From NCBI GenBank assembly GCA_034370465.1, contig JAXMLA010000317.1, forward strand, positions 1 through 64,000: a stretch of 64,000 bases of DNA. Reading direction: 5' to 3'. The DNA is from UBA2197 sp034370465. Lineage in GTDB: Bacteria; Desulfobacterota; Desulfuromonadia; Desulfuromonadales; UBA2197. A model generated the notes under the pieces. That model ran no database searches. It had not been told where the DNA came from and saw only the letters and a list, made by a program, of their open reading frames with translations. How positions within the stretch are numbered: position 1 is the stretch's first letter; each line of letters opens with the position of its first letter. Below are positions 55,040 to 64,000 of the stretch, one piece after another. The translations under genes were made by a program, and so were the position numbers.

Positions 55040-55547
55040 TCTTCCGCTTTTTTGTCTCCGGCGGCGTCATGAGTTGGCGAATGGCATCAAAAACCATGCT
55101 GAACCGGACATCGTATTTTTGCTCCAGCTCGTCCAGTCGCAAAGACAACTCCCTGTTGGAGGCGACCAACTCCCGCAGTTTGACAAATGCTCGCATGATC
55201 TGAATGTTGACATCAATGGCCCGATCACTATTCAGAACACTGGAGAGCATGGCGACGCCTTGCTCGGTAAAGACCTGCGGTAAATATTTGCGGTGTTGCC
55301 CTCGCCCGCCTTTTAAGATCACAAAATGTGATCTTAAAGCCTGGCACTCGGTGTATTCTTCAGCCATAAGTTGAAACATGAAATCGTCGGGGAATCTTTT
55401 GCTGTTACGTTTGACTGCTTGATTGAGAACTCTGATTTCAACCCCGTAAAGCTCCGCCAAGTCTTCGTCGAGCATGACCTTTTGTCCCCGTACCAACAAA
55501 ATCGAACGTTCGATCAGCTCCTGGGGGATGCCGACATCTGTTGACAT
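55017..55547 (-). CDS. ORF6N-domain protein
   Basis: 176 residues. The ORF6N/KilA-N-like domain covers about 10-100: LDEDLAELYGVEIRVLNQAVKRN, then RFPDDFMFQL and LPQVFTEQGVAMLSSVL. ORF6N is a phage-type DNA-binding module found in antirepressors and in many chromosomal mobile remnants, commonly adjacent to tRNA sites. A helix-rich acidic region (ELSLRLDELEQKYD) follows. AAGGAGG lies before the ATG at 55547, so the gene is translated. Its role in the host is unknown. Confidence 0.85.
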   Translation of the reverse strand: MSTDVGIPQELIERSILLVRGQKVMLDEDLAELYGVEIRVLNQAVKRNSKRFPDDFMFQLMAEEYTECQALRSHFVILKGGRGQHRKYLPQVFTEQGVAMLSSVLNSDRAIDVNIQIMRAFVKLRELVASNRELSLRLDELEQKYDVRFSMVFDAIRQLMTPPETKKRKIGFGPEE

Positions 55548-55606
55548 AATTGCCCTCCTTTATCACTGACAGTTCAAAAAAATTCCGGGGCGGAACCTCC
55601 CCCACG

Positions 55607-56137
55607 CTACTCCAGACCATACTTCTTCAACCAATTGCTCAGCGTCTGATAGTTCGGCAGACCGAGAATCTGTGCGGCTTTGCTCTTGTTTCCCCCCGCC
55701 TCACTCATCGCCCGCGCCAGATAATGTCGCGCAACATCTGCCATGACCTCCGGCAACTTGAAATCCTCCGTCAAGCCGCGATGGAGAATATGCTCCTCCG
55801 CCTGCAACTCCACGGAAAACAAGGCTTCACGAATATCGTCCGCCTGAATTGTGTCGCCGGCCGCCCAGACCGAGGCGCGGCGCAGAGTATTGATCAGCTC
55901 GCGCACATTCCCCGGCCAGGGGTGCGCCAAGAGAAGATTCCTGGCGCCGCTGGAAATTTTCTTCTGCAAGCGCGCATCGTCTTGCAACACATGCTCGACC
56001 AGTAAGCCGATATCCCCCTGCCGTTCGCGTAGCGGCGGAATAAAGAGGACCGCGACCGCCAGACGGTAGAAGAGGTCGGCACGGAAGCGCCCGGCAGCAG
56101 GGTAACGATTGACACAAAACCGCATCCGGTTTATCAA
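55607..56137 (-). pseudogene. Truncated sigma-54 activator (C-terminal part only)
   Basis: The 176-residue frame aligns to the last part of an NtrC-type activator: GRFRADLFYRLAVAVLFIPPLRERQGD (end of the AAA+ domain), WPGNVRELINTL and a Fis-type HTH near the C-terminus (KAAQILGLPNYQTLSNWLKKYG). Walker A, GAFTGA and any receiver are missing. Homology starts near 56098, and the upstream bases (to 56142) bear no related sequence, so the 5' part was lost. A weak terminator follows at about 55565-55600. Probably non-functional. Confidence 0.75.
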
Positions 56138-56142
56138 GATTC

Positions 56143-56991
56143 ATGACCATCCCTCCCTCCTTACAATCAGCACTCTTCTATCTCGGCCAGGCCCTCGTGG
56201 TCAGCGCTGAGCAGTTGCTGCTCCTCTTCGGCCCTCTCCTGCTCATCGCTACGGCGATGCACTTTCTGGCGGTGACAATTCGCGCCCGCGCCGCCCGGCT
56301 CATGGGCGAAAAGGTTCACATCTGGCTGACCGCGCCGGGGACGGTGGTGCATGAACTCGGCCACGCTCTCTTCTGCGTCCTCTTCGGCCACACCATCCGC
56401 GACATCTCCCTCTTCCGCCCCCGCAAGGACGGCGTCCTCGGTTATGTCAAGCACAGCTGGAACAAGAAGAATCTTTACCAGAATATCGGCAACTTCTTTA
56501 TCGGCACCGGTCCAATCTGGCTCGGTTCGGCGCTGATTGTCCTTATCTCTTTCGCCCTTTTCGGCGCTGAACTCTGGCGACCGCTGCGCGCCATGCAGAT
56601 GGTGCCGACCGACTTTGTCACCTGGCGCGGCCAACTCCGTCTCGGCGGCGAGTTCTGGCAAGCCCTCCTCGCTCTTTTTCAGCAGATCCTCAATACCGGG
56701 CTTTACCACGACTGGCGCTTCTATCTCGGACTCTACCTCATCTTTTGCATCGGCAGCCATGTCACCCTCAGCCCCGCCGATCTGCAAGGCGCCGGCTCCG
56801 GATTTGTCACCCTAGCCCTCCTCGTCTTCATTTTCAACCTCGCCACCCTCTGGCTCGGCAACTTCGCCCTTGCCGCCTGTCTCAACATCGCTCAGCTCGG
56901 CGCGCTCCTCACCGTCCTCCTCCTCTTTGCCCTCACCCTCAATCTGGCGGTCGCCGGACTACTGATTTTGTTGACCAGCTTTTCACGCTGA
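56143..56991 (+). CDS. Multi-span membrane protein with HELGH zinc motif
   Basis: 282 residues with six or seven hydrophobic segments (about 22-45, 110-135, 150-170, 195-215, 225-245 and 255-280). HELGHALFCVLFGH at residues 70-83 is an HExxH metal site, embedded in a hydrophobic stretch as in M50 intramembrane (S2P-type) proteases, though the usual second NPDG-type motif is not found. Short stretches such as RAARLMGEKVHIW and GTGPIWLGS may be loops. It could be a zinc protease or a diverged relative. The start is the only ATG at the head of the frame. It lies next to the truncated regulator on the other strand. Confidence 0.6.
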   Translation: MTIPPSLQSALFYLGQALVVSAEQLLLLFGPLLLIATAMHFLAVTIRARAARLMGEKVHIWLTAPGTVVHELGHALFCVLFGHTIRDISLFRPRKDGVLGYVKHSWNKKNLYQNIGNFFIGTGPIWLGSALIVLISFALFGAELWRPLRAMQMVPTDFVTWRGQLRLGGEFWQALLALFQQILNTGLYHDWRFYLGLYLIFCIGSHVTLSPADLQGAGSGFVTLALLVFIFNLATLWLGNFALAACLNIAQLGALLTVLLLFALTLNLAVAGLLILLTSFSR

Positions 56992-56993
56992 TT

Positions 56994-58907
56994 TCAGAAT
57001 GCACTCCGCGCAAAGTGCCGGCGGGTGGCGTCCTGCAGCTTGCTGACCGCCTGCAGGGCTTCCTTGAGGAGTTCCCGTTCGGGCTTGGCCAGGGTCAGGG
57101 GATTGAGGTAGGAAGAGGGGTGCTGACCGGCATCGAACTGAGCCAGTTCATTGCGCAGCCGCAGATAACTCAGGGCTTCAAAGGCCGCGCGCACATGTTC
57201 GGCGGTTTCGTTATCGAAGACATTCAGCCCTTCCAGGCCGCTCAAGCGGTCGAGGGTGCGGGTCACCGGCAGCCGCCGCTCCAGAGCAAAGATGCGAATG
57301 CAATCGACAAGATAGATCAGCCCGCCTTGCTTGATCGAAATCTCCCCCTGATGCTCGCCGCTCTTCTCCAGAACAAAGCGCCCGAGGAGACTCAAGGGGA
57401 CTTTGTGGCGGAGGTCGAGGGTCATCATCTGATACAAAAACCCCTCGAAGGCCTCGATCTCACTGGCAATCGCGACGCGCAGATCATGGGCGAGATCGAC
57501 TTCACCATACAGGGGGAGAAAGTCGAAGAAGATGGATGAAGAGCGAATCTTCATCGGCTCGGGATCGTTGACCCAATCCTGAATTCGGCGCTTCCAGGTG
57601 CGGAGCGTGCCGCGCCAGGGCGGGTTACTCGCCATCACCCCCCCGTCACAGAGGGGATAGCCGACCGCCAGGAGATTCTCGGTCAGTGTTGCACCGAAGC
57701 GGGCAAAGAACTCTTCAGCCGCGCGGGCCATCGCTCCGGCCGGGAGATCTTCCCAGATCAAGCCGTGATCCTGATCCGGGGAAAGAAGCATCTCCCGCCG
57801 TCCCGCGCTCCCCATGACCAGCAACGACCACCGCACTGCCGGCGGTTCCACCCCCGTTGCCGCCAACTGTGCCAAGGTCAATTCGCAGGTGCGGCGCATA
57901 ATGCCGTGATGGATATAGGTCAGGACTTCGAGGATCTCCGGCGTGCCGCGATTCTCGGCCAGAAAGGAACGGACCAAAGGGGGGAGGCTATTGCGAATCT
58001 GCGCCAGCCCGGCCAGGGTCGCTTCTTCCCGGACATTGCCCAGAAGGAGCATCGGCTCCTGACTGCGATAATGGAGGAGATCGCGCGGCGTGACGATGCC
58101 GGCCAACTCGCCATCGGCAACGACGAAGAGGGCTTTGAGGCGGCGGCTCTGCATCAAGGCCATCGCTTCAAACATATAGGCATCCGGCGGCAGGAGAGCG
58201 GGGACCGCCAACATCAGATCGGCAGCCGTGCATGGCCGCGGGTCTTGCTGCTCAACCAGAAAGTGGCGGACCAGCTCCCGTTCGCTGACCAATCCGACCG
58301 GACGGTTCTGCGCATCGACGACTGCCAGCAGGCCGATGCCGTGTGTGGTTAAAAGCGGCGCGATCTCCAGAGCCGGCAGCGTCATCGGCACGCTGAGCAC
58401 CGGGGTGGTCATGATCTCGGAGAGGCGCTTCTTGAAGGGGTAGGCTTCGAGTTGCGCCGGTGCCCCCTGCGTCGGCGTAGTAACAATCTGGCTGTAAAGC
58501 TGGCGGATGCGGGACAGGACGATGCGGGTAAAGTAGGCGCCGACGCGGGGATGGCGGGCTGCCACCGCCTTCAGAGTCGCAGCGGGGATCAACCAGCACT
58601 CGGTGCGCAGCGCTGCCCGCGCCCCGCCGGTGTAAGTCTCGCCGCTGAAGATCGGGGTGCCGCCGAAGAACTCCCCCTCTTTACGGTAATCGACGACCAT
58701 GTCGCCGCCGCCGGGAGAATGGACGACGATCTCGACCAGGCCGCTGCGAACGATATAAAGCCAGCCGGTCGGGGGATCCTTCTGGTGGAAGATAAAGGTC
58801 CCGGCCGGATAGACCTCGCTGCGGGCGGTGCGCGCCAGCTCGCTGAAACCCTCTTCCGAAAGACGGTCAAAGGGTTCGGTTTCGCGCAGATGTTTTTTCA
58901 GGGGCAT
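56994..58907 (-). CDS. cNMP-binding, CBS and DUF294 nucleotidyltransferase-like protein
   Basis: 637 residues. Residues about 10-140 are a cyclic-nucleotide-binding domain (SGLVEIVVHSPGGGDMV and EFFGGTPIFSGETYTGGAR). Two CBS motifs follow (about 170-290), then the DUF294 nucleotidyltransferase-like domain with GSAGRREMLLSPDQDHGLIW, the GlnD-like G[SA]xxRxE...DxD signature, and the DUF294 C-terminal substrate-binding part. It follows the sodium symporter gene by 28 bases; this trio is a recurrent arrangement, and the protein is suspected to regulate the transporter by nucleotide-dependent modification. Confidence 0.88.
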   Translation of the reverse strand: MPLKKHLRETEPFDRLSEEGFSELARTARSEVYPAGTFIFHQKDPPTGWLYIVRSGLVEIVVHSPGGGDMVVDYRKEGEFFGGTPIFSGETYTGGARAALRTECWLIPAATLKAVAARHPRVGAYFTRIVLSRIRQLYSQIVTTPTQGAPAQLEAYPFKKRLSEIMTTPVLSVPMTLPALEIAPLLTTHGIGLLAVVDAQNRPVGLVSERELVRHFLVEQQDPRPCTAADLMLAVPALLPPDAYMFEAMALMQSRRLKALFVVADGELAGIVTPRDLLHYRSQEPMLLLGNVREEATLAGLAQIRNSLPPLVRSFLAENRGTPEILEVLTYIHHGIMRRTCELTLAQLAATGVEPPAVRWSLLVMGSAGRREMLLSPDQDHGLIWEDLPAGAMARAAEEFFARFGATLTENLLAVGYPLCDGGVMASNPPWRGTLRTWKRRIQDWVNDPEPMKIRSSSIFFDFLPLYGEVDLAHDLRVAIASEIEAFEGFLYQMMTLDLRHKVPLSLLGRFVLEKSGEHQGEISIKQGGLIYLVDCIRIFALERRLPVTRTLDRLSGLEGLNVFDNETAEHVRAAFEALSYLRLRNELAQFDAGQHPSSYLNPLTLAKPERELLKEALQAVSKLQDATRRHFARSAF

Positions 58908-58935
58908 AATCTGGCCTTTGCCGGAAGGAGGAAGT

Positions 58936-60612
58936 TCAATCGATCTTGGCGACGTTGACCCGCTCCGGCAGACGATGCAGCCGGCGCAGGATAATGTCGC
59001 TGTGATCGAGACAGGCTTCGCTTACTTTATCACTGGTCAGGCGCGACACGGCAATATTGATCAGCAGCGCCAGTGGAGTAATGACTAAAGCCGACGAGGT
59101 GGCACTGAGCAGCCCCCCTTCGGCAAAGAGGGGGATGCGGGCCATCCAGCCGACCATGGCGACCAGGGTCATGCTCAGCCCCCAGATCATCCCGGCCAGG
59201 GCACCGTAACGGTTGGAGCCGCTGTCCCAGATCGCCAGCACCAGCGCCGGGAAGATCGTCGCCCCGGCGACAGCAAAGGCCATGGCGACGATCTGGGCGA
59301 TCAGCGCCGGCGGATTGAGAGCGATGACGACGACAAAGACGCAGACGACGACGGTAAAGACCCGGCCGATGACCAGCTGTTCCTTCTCCGAACAACCGGG
59401 ATGGAGGACCGTGCTGTACCAGTCGTGCGCCACTGCCGAGGCGGCCGCCATCAGCAGGGCCGCCACCGTCGAAATCCCGGCGGCCAGTGCCCCGGCGGCG
59501 AGATAACCAAGGAAGATCGGACCGAGCTGCGCCTGCTCCGGAGCGGAAAGGATGATCATATCCGCCACCGACTGGCCGCCGAGGGGATTCCAGTAACGAC
59601 CGATCACCGCGTAGACCGGCGACGCCCAGTACAACAGGCCGATAAAGAAGAGGCCCCAGACAACCGACGAACGGGCGACGTTTTCACTCTGCACGGTGTA
59701 GAAGCGGACGAGAATATGCGGCAGCCCGGCGGTGCCGACCATCAGGGTAAAGACCAGGGCGAGAAAGGAATAGATATCGCCGCCGCTCCCCCAGGGGAGG
59801 AAGAGTTGCCGCAGCCCGGCTAGCTCTTCGCCAAGGAGTTGGCCGCCGGCGCTCGGGCTGACCTTCCCCTCCATCAGCCCGGAAAGGATCGAACCGTATT
59901 CGAGCGGAGGGAAGAGGCCGCTGCCGCCGGCGTTGCGGATGAGGAACCACAACGGGACGGCAAAGGCGGTGATGAGGATGACGTACTGGAGCTGCTGATT
60001 GCGGGTGACGCCGGTCATCCCCGAGAAGAGGAGGTAGATCACCGTAATGCCGGCGGCAAAGAGGACACTGTGCTTGTAGTCGATGCCGAAGACCCAGCCG
60101 CAGACCAGTCCCATCCCCTTGAACTGCGCCACGGCGTAGGTGACCGCGATAATAATCGTGACGGTCGCCGTCACCAGCCGGACACCGTGCGAGTCGTAAC
60201 GATCGCCGAGAAATTCAGCGATGGTAAATTTACCGAAGCGGCGCAGCGGCGCGGCAAAGAGGCAGAGGAGGAGGACATAGCCGCCGGTCCAGCCGAGGAT
60301 ATAGCCGAGGCCGAACCAGCCGCGCAGATAAAGGAGGCCGGCGACACCCATAAAGGAGGCCGCCGACATCCAGTCGGAAGCGATCGCCGCGCCGTTGCCG
60401 ATCGGGCCGATCCCCCGCCCGGCCACCCAGTAGTCAGAGGGGGAGGTAGCCCGGCTGAACAGGCCGATGAGGAGATAAAGGACAAAAGTGCCGAGAACGA
60501 TCAGCGCCGGGATCAGCTTGAAGCTGTAGCTGACACTGAAATCCTCCGGCCCGACAGCGGCAAAGAGGGTGGTCGGCAGCAGGAGCATGCTGGCGGTGAG
60601 GAGCTTAAACAT
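58936..60612 (-). CDS. Sodium:solute symporter (acetate-type)
   Basis: 558 residues of the SSS family (VC2705/ActP-like), about 13 TM segments. A probable cleaved or anchoring N-terminus (LLTASMLLLPTTLFAAVGPE) comes first. Characteristic segments are DYWVAGRGIGPIGNGAAIASDWMSAASFMG, which is the sodium-binding unwinding region, YGSRYDSHG-like FLGDRYDSHGVRLVT and GTAGLPHILVRFYTV. Acetate is the likely substrate, an inference from the family and from the sucCD neighbours. The ATG at 60612 has AAGGAGG upstream, and the start overlaps the DUF4212 gene by eight bases. Confidence 0.88.
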   Translation of the reverse strand: MFKLLTASMLLLPTTLFAAVGPEDFSVSYSFKLIPALIVLGTFVLYLLIGLFSRATSPSDYWVAGRGIGPIGNGAAIASDWMSAASFMGVAGLLYLRGWFGLGYILGWTGGYVLLLCLFAAPLRRFGKFTIAEFLGDRYDSHGVRLVTATVTIIIAVTYAVAQFKGMGLVCGWVFGIDYKHSVLFAAGITVIYLLFSGMTGVTRNQQLQYVILITAFAVPLWFLIRNAGGSGLFPPLEYGSILSGLMEGKVSPSAGGQLLGEELAGLRQLFLPWGSGGDIYSFLALVFTLMVGTAGLPHILVRFYTVQSENVARSSVVWGLFFIGLLYWASPVYAVIGRYWNPLGGQSVADMIILSAPEQAQLGPIFLGYLAAGALAAGISTVAALLMAAASAVAHDWYSTVLHPGCSEKEQLVIGRVFTVVVCVFVVVIALNPPALIAQIVAMAFAVAGATIFPALVLAIWDSGSNRYGALAGMIWGLSMTLVAMVGWMARIPLFAEGGLLSATSSALVITPLALLINIAVSRLTSDKVSEACLDHSDIILRRLHRLPERVNVAKID

Positions 60613-60952
60613 CATCCCCTCCTTGCCCGGCCTCTGCATGCCACGGTCTTTCGATCTTGCGCAGGGCCCGCGCCAGCAACTCCGTATAAAGCTTGCACAG
60701 CAGGACAAAGGCGATCGTCCCCCCTTGCGCGATCAGCCAGTAATGGAGCGGGAAACCCCCGAAGATGCGCATCCGGGTCAGCCAGGAAGCGCCGAATCCC
60801 TGCGGATCGCCGAGGCCGCAGAGCCAGATAAAGAGGGGGAGGCCAAAGGCGATCAGGGCCCAGAGGAAAAGGACGATGCGGATGACGGCGACCTCTTGGC
60901 GCAGTCGCTCCCCTTGAGGACGAAACAGATTGATTGTGACCCGCTCGGACAT
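60605..60952 (-). CDS. DUF4212 small symporter subunit
   Basis: 115 residues with two TM segments (about 24-46, VIRIVLFLWALIAFGLPLFI, and 72-90). The motif FLYRSF-like WLTRMRIFGGFPLHYWLIAQGG is the DUF4212 signature; these proteins accompany the SSS-type symporter in one operon. The ATG at 60952 is chosen over an upstream frame that reaches 61213 through the regulatory region. AAGG lies eight bases before it. It is the first gene of the operon, oriented away from the XRE-cupin regulator. Confidence 0.85.
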   Translation of the reverse strand: MSERVTINLFRPQGERLRQEVAVIRIVLFLWALIAFGLPLFIWLCGLGDPQGFGASWLTRMRIFGGFPLHYWLIAQGGTIAFVLLCKLYTELLARALRKIERPWHAEAGQGGDDV

Positions 60953-61035
60953 GGCAACAGCCTTAAGAGGAAATGGGAAAAGTGTGCGCATCTTAAGGGA
61001 GGGGAGGTGCAAAATCAAGGCGATGTTCCGACGCC

Positions 61036-61158
61036 TTACCGATAATTTTCTTCTCAACAGGTATAAATTACCATATTTCATTTTCGATAAATAATCTTTA
61101 CCAAAAATAAAAAGATCGTTGACATTTATTTTAAATAAATTGTATTTATCGTTGGTAA
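61036..61158. promoter_or_regulatory. Operator array between the symporter operon and its regulator
   Basis: TTACC-type motifs recur at 61036 (TTACCGATAA), 61068 (TTACCATATT) and 61098 (TTACCAAAAA), spaced 32 and 30 bases, and inverted at 61146-61158 (TTACCAACGATAA read on the minus strand). A perfect palindrome ATTTATTT-T-AAATAAAT covers 61124-61140. The region separates the divergent genes and likely binds the XRE-cupin protein. Confidence 0.5.
61119..61148 (+). promoter_or_regulatory. Promoter of the XRE-cupin regulator
   Basis: TTGACA (61119-61124), 18 bases, TATTTA (61143-61148). The palindrome at 61124-61140 lies in its spacer, as expected for autoregulation. Confidence 0.55.
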
Positions 61159-61211
61159 ATAAAAATGCCGCCGCCACCTGGCCCGTTCGACAAGTCAACA
61201 GGACCCCCCGC

Positions 61212-61775
61212 ATGGTTGATTACAATATCGGCGCCAAGATCAAAGAGTTACGCCGGGCAAAGAAGTTAACCCTTCAGGCGGTGGCCAATGAAACCGGCTT
61301 CTCCACCGCCCTGATCTCTCAGATTGAAAACAACAACATCTCCCCGCCGATCGCCACTCTTTCCCGAATCGCCGATTATTTTGGCGTCAAGATCGGGATT
61401 TTTTTTAGTGAAAACGAAGAGGAATGCCGCTTTGATCTCGTCCGCCGCCACGAACGGACGATTATTCCCCGGGTGGTGGCGCAGGACGGCACCAACCACG
61501 GCTACTTTTATGAATCGTTGTCCCGCCGCAAATACAACAAGAAGATGGAACCCTTCATCCTCACCCTCAACGAAAAGGTCATGGATACCAGTACCTACAG
61601 CCATGACGGCGAGGAGTTCCTCTTTATCATGCAGGGGACGGCCGAACTCCTCCTTGATGAGCAGCGCCTCGTCCTGAATGCCGGGGACGGGGTCTACTTC
61701 GATGCCAAACTCAAGCATCGCCTCCTTTCCAAAGACGGCGAAGAAGTGAAAGTCATGGCCGTGGTCATGCGCTGA
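61212..61775 (+). CDS. XRE-cupin transcription regulator
   Basis: 187 residues. An XRE helix-turn-helix covers about 1-65 (IGAKIKELRRAKKLTLQAVA, NETGFSTALISQIENNNISP). A cupin domain follows, with THSHDGEEF-like TYSHDGEEFLFIMQGTAELLL and DGVYFDAKLKHRL as the metal-binding strands. The pattern is of small-molecule-sensing repressors of the MarR/PuuR-like XRE-cupin class. The ATG at 61212 has a weak AGGA upstream; a longer frame (from 61119) lies within the promoter. It sits divergent to the symporter operon and upstream of sucCD, so acetate or succinate-related ligands are likely. Confidence 0.88.
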   Translation: MVDYNIGAKIKELRRAKKLTLQAVANETGFSTALISQIENNNISPPIATLSRIADYFGVKIGIFFSENEEECRFDLVRRHERTIIPRVVAQDGTNHGYFYESLSRRKYNKKMEPFILTLNEKVMDTSTYSHDGEEFLFIMQGTAELLLDEQRLVLNAGDGVYFDAKLKHRLLSKDGEEVKVMAVVMR

Positions 61776-61780
61776 TTATT

Positions 61781-61835
61781 GTAGGGACGCTGCTTGCCGC
61801 GCCAAACAAGGGCGGAGCAAGCGCCGCCCCTACAC
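61781..61835. repeat. REP-like palindromic element
   Basis: Begins TGTAGGG (61781) and ends CCCTACA (61835), with further complementary GC-rich segments (GCTTGC and GCAAGC) inside. It lies between the regulator and sucC and is of the same general type as the element at 1846. Confidence 0.45.
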
Positions 61836-61912
61836 AACAAAGGGAAACAACCCATGCTGGCCACACATCCATGACCAGATATCAGCATCAACCTTTACCC
61901 AAGGAGCTGTAA

Positions 61913-63090
<1,178 letters not shown>

Positions 63091-63094
<4 letters not shown>

Positions 63095-63963
63095 GTATCC
63101 TGATCGATAGAAACACCAAAGTTATCACCCAGGGGATTACCGGCGCCACCGGCCTCTTTCATGCCCAGGGCGCCCGGGACTACGGCACGCAGATGGTCGG
63201 CGGCGTTACCCCCGGCAAGGGAGGCAGCTCCATCGACGGTTTTCCGGTCTACGATACGGTCAAGGAAGCGATGGAGAAGACCGGCGCCACCGCCAGCGTT
63301 ATCTATGTACCGCCCCCTTTTGCCGCGGATTCGATCATGGAAGCGGTCGATGCCGGCATCGATCTGATCTGCTGCATCACCGAGGGGATTCCGGTCCTCG
63401 ATATGGTCAAGGTCAAGCACTACATGAAGGGGAAGAAGAGTCGCCTGATCGGTCCCAACTGCCCCGGCGTCATTACCCCCGGCCAGTGCAAGATCGGCAT
63501 CATGCCCGGCTACATCCACAAACCCGGCAAAGTCGGCGTTGTTTCCCGCTCCGGCACCCTCACCTACGAAGCGGTCTGGCAGCTCACCTGCCTGGGACTC
63601 GGCCAGTCGACCTGCGTCGGCATCGGTGGCGACCCGGTCAACGGCACCAACCATCTCGATGTGTTGCGCCTCTTTGAAGCCGACCCGGACACCGAAGCGG
63701 TGATCATGATCGGCGAGATCGGCGGCACCTCCGAGGAGGAGGGGGCCTGGTTTGTCAAGGAACACATGACCAAACCGGTCGCCGCCTACATCGCCGGCGT
63801 CACCGCCCCCCCCGGCAAACGGATGGGGCATGCCGGCGCCATCATCTCCGGCGGCAAAGGGACCGCCACCGAGAAGGTGGCGATCCTCCGCGACTGCGGC
63901 ATCAGTGTCGCCGACAGCCCGGCCGAGATGGCGCAGGCGCTGCTCAAGATTTACAAGCCGTAA
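63091..63963 (+). CDS. sucD: Succinyl-CoA synthetase alpha subunit
   Basis: 290 residues. CoA-binding GITGATGLFHAQGARDYG and the active-site histidine region RMGHAGAIISGGKGTA near the C-terminus are present, as are GPNCPGVITPGQCKIGIMPG and LFEADPDTEAVIMIGEIGG. The ATG overlaps sucC (ATGA). No terminator is visible in the remaining 37 bases of the window. Confidence 0.97.
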
Positions 63964-64000
63964 GGATCTATTTCTGCTGTGAGATCGTTGCCGATGAAAA

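Overview
The window looks like chromosome from a Desulfuromonadales/Geobacter-type anaerobe (Desulfobacterota, the former Deltaproteobacteria). This is an inference from gene content: a pyruvate:ferredoxin oxidoreductase, a nonaheme c-type/cytochrome b membrane protein of the CbcL kind, hydrogenase nickel maturation genes, an anaerobic-type cobalamin pathway (CbiG present), MglA/MglB, an F0-only ATP synthase operon, many two-component proteins, and an acetate-type sodium symporter next to sucCD. The sequence is GC-rich with AT-rich intergenic promoters. The two ends of the tRNA-bounded segments look less like core chromosome.

Layout. 1-3.6 kb: an accessory stretch beyond the 3' end of a tRNA-Asn gene, with a DUF262 protein cut by the window edge, a small orphan ORF, REP-like palindromes and a hipBA toxin-antitoxin pair. 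3.9-6.9 kb: a glycerophosphodiester phosphodiesterase and an acyltransferase/hydrolase fusion. 7-15 kb (minus strand): mglBA, nifJ (3' frameshift), dnaX-ybaB-recR and the SRP RNA. 15.2-22.8 kb: a receiver-PilZ protein, then the cobalamin operon cobM-cbiG-(cobJ::cobQ)-cbiB-cobD plus a thioesterase. 23-34 kb: a 47-residue membrane peptide, a glycosyltransferase, clpB, a MshEN-receiver protein, small membrane proteins, a Cache histidine kinase/NtrC pair, hypBA and tatD. 35-39 kb: the multiheme cytochrome and atpZ-atpI-atpB-atpE. 39-46.7 kb: prc, an aminotransferase behind an alanine-rich leader ORF and terminator, rlmJ, prmA-rsmE and ppsR. 46.7-54.5 kb: two consecutive two-component pairs, cysS, a pseudopilin-like protein and mltA. 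54.5-56.1 kb: tRNA-Pro followed by a short scar-like region (tandem repeats, an ORF6N gene, a truncated sigma-54 activator). 56.1-64 kb: an HELGH membrane protein, the symporter operon (DUF4212 + SSS + cNMP/CBS/DUF294), a divergent XRE-cupin regulator with an operator-rich intergenic region, and sucCD.

How parts fit together. Acetate uptake (58.9-61 kb), SucCD and PFOR would feed acetyl-CoA/TCA metabolism. The cytochrome would pass menaquinol electrons towards extracellular acceptors, and the F0 genes belong to the energy-conserving ATPase. Several c-di-GMP-type domains (PilZ, MshEN) suggest surface or motility control together with MglAB.

The most notable non-coding observations are a probable transcription attenuator upstream of the aminotransferase, a probable short sRNA with a pyrimidine-rich (CCCUCC) loop upstream of cobM, and a terminator-bearing leader upstream of the glycosyltransferase. 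The most notable protein is a CobJ-CobQ fusion whose linker is encoded by a palindromic repeat.
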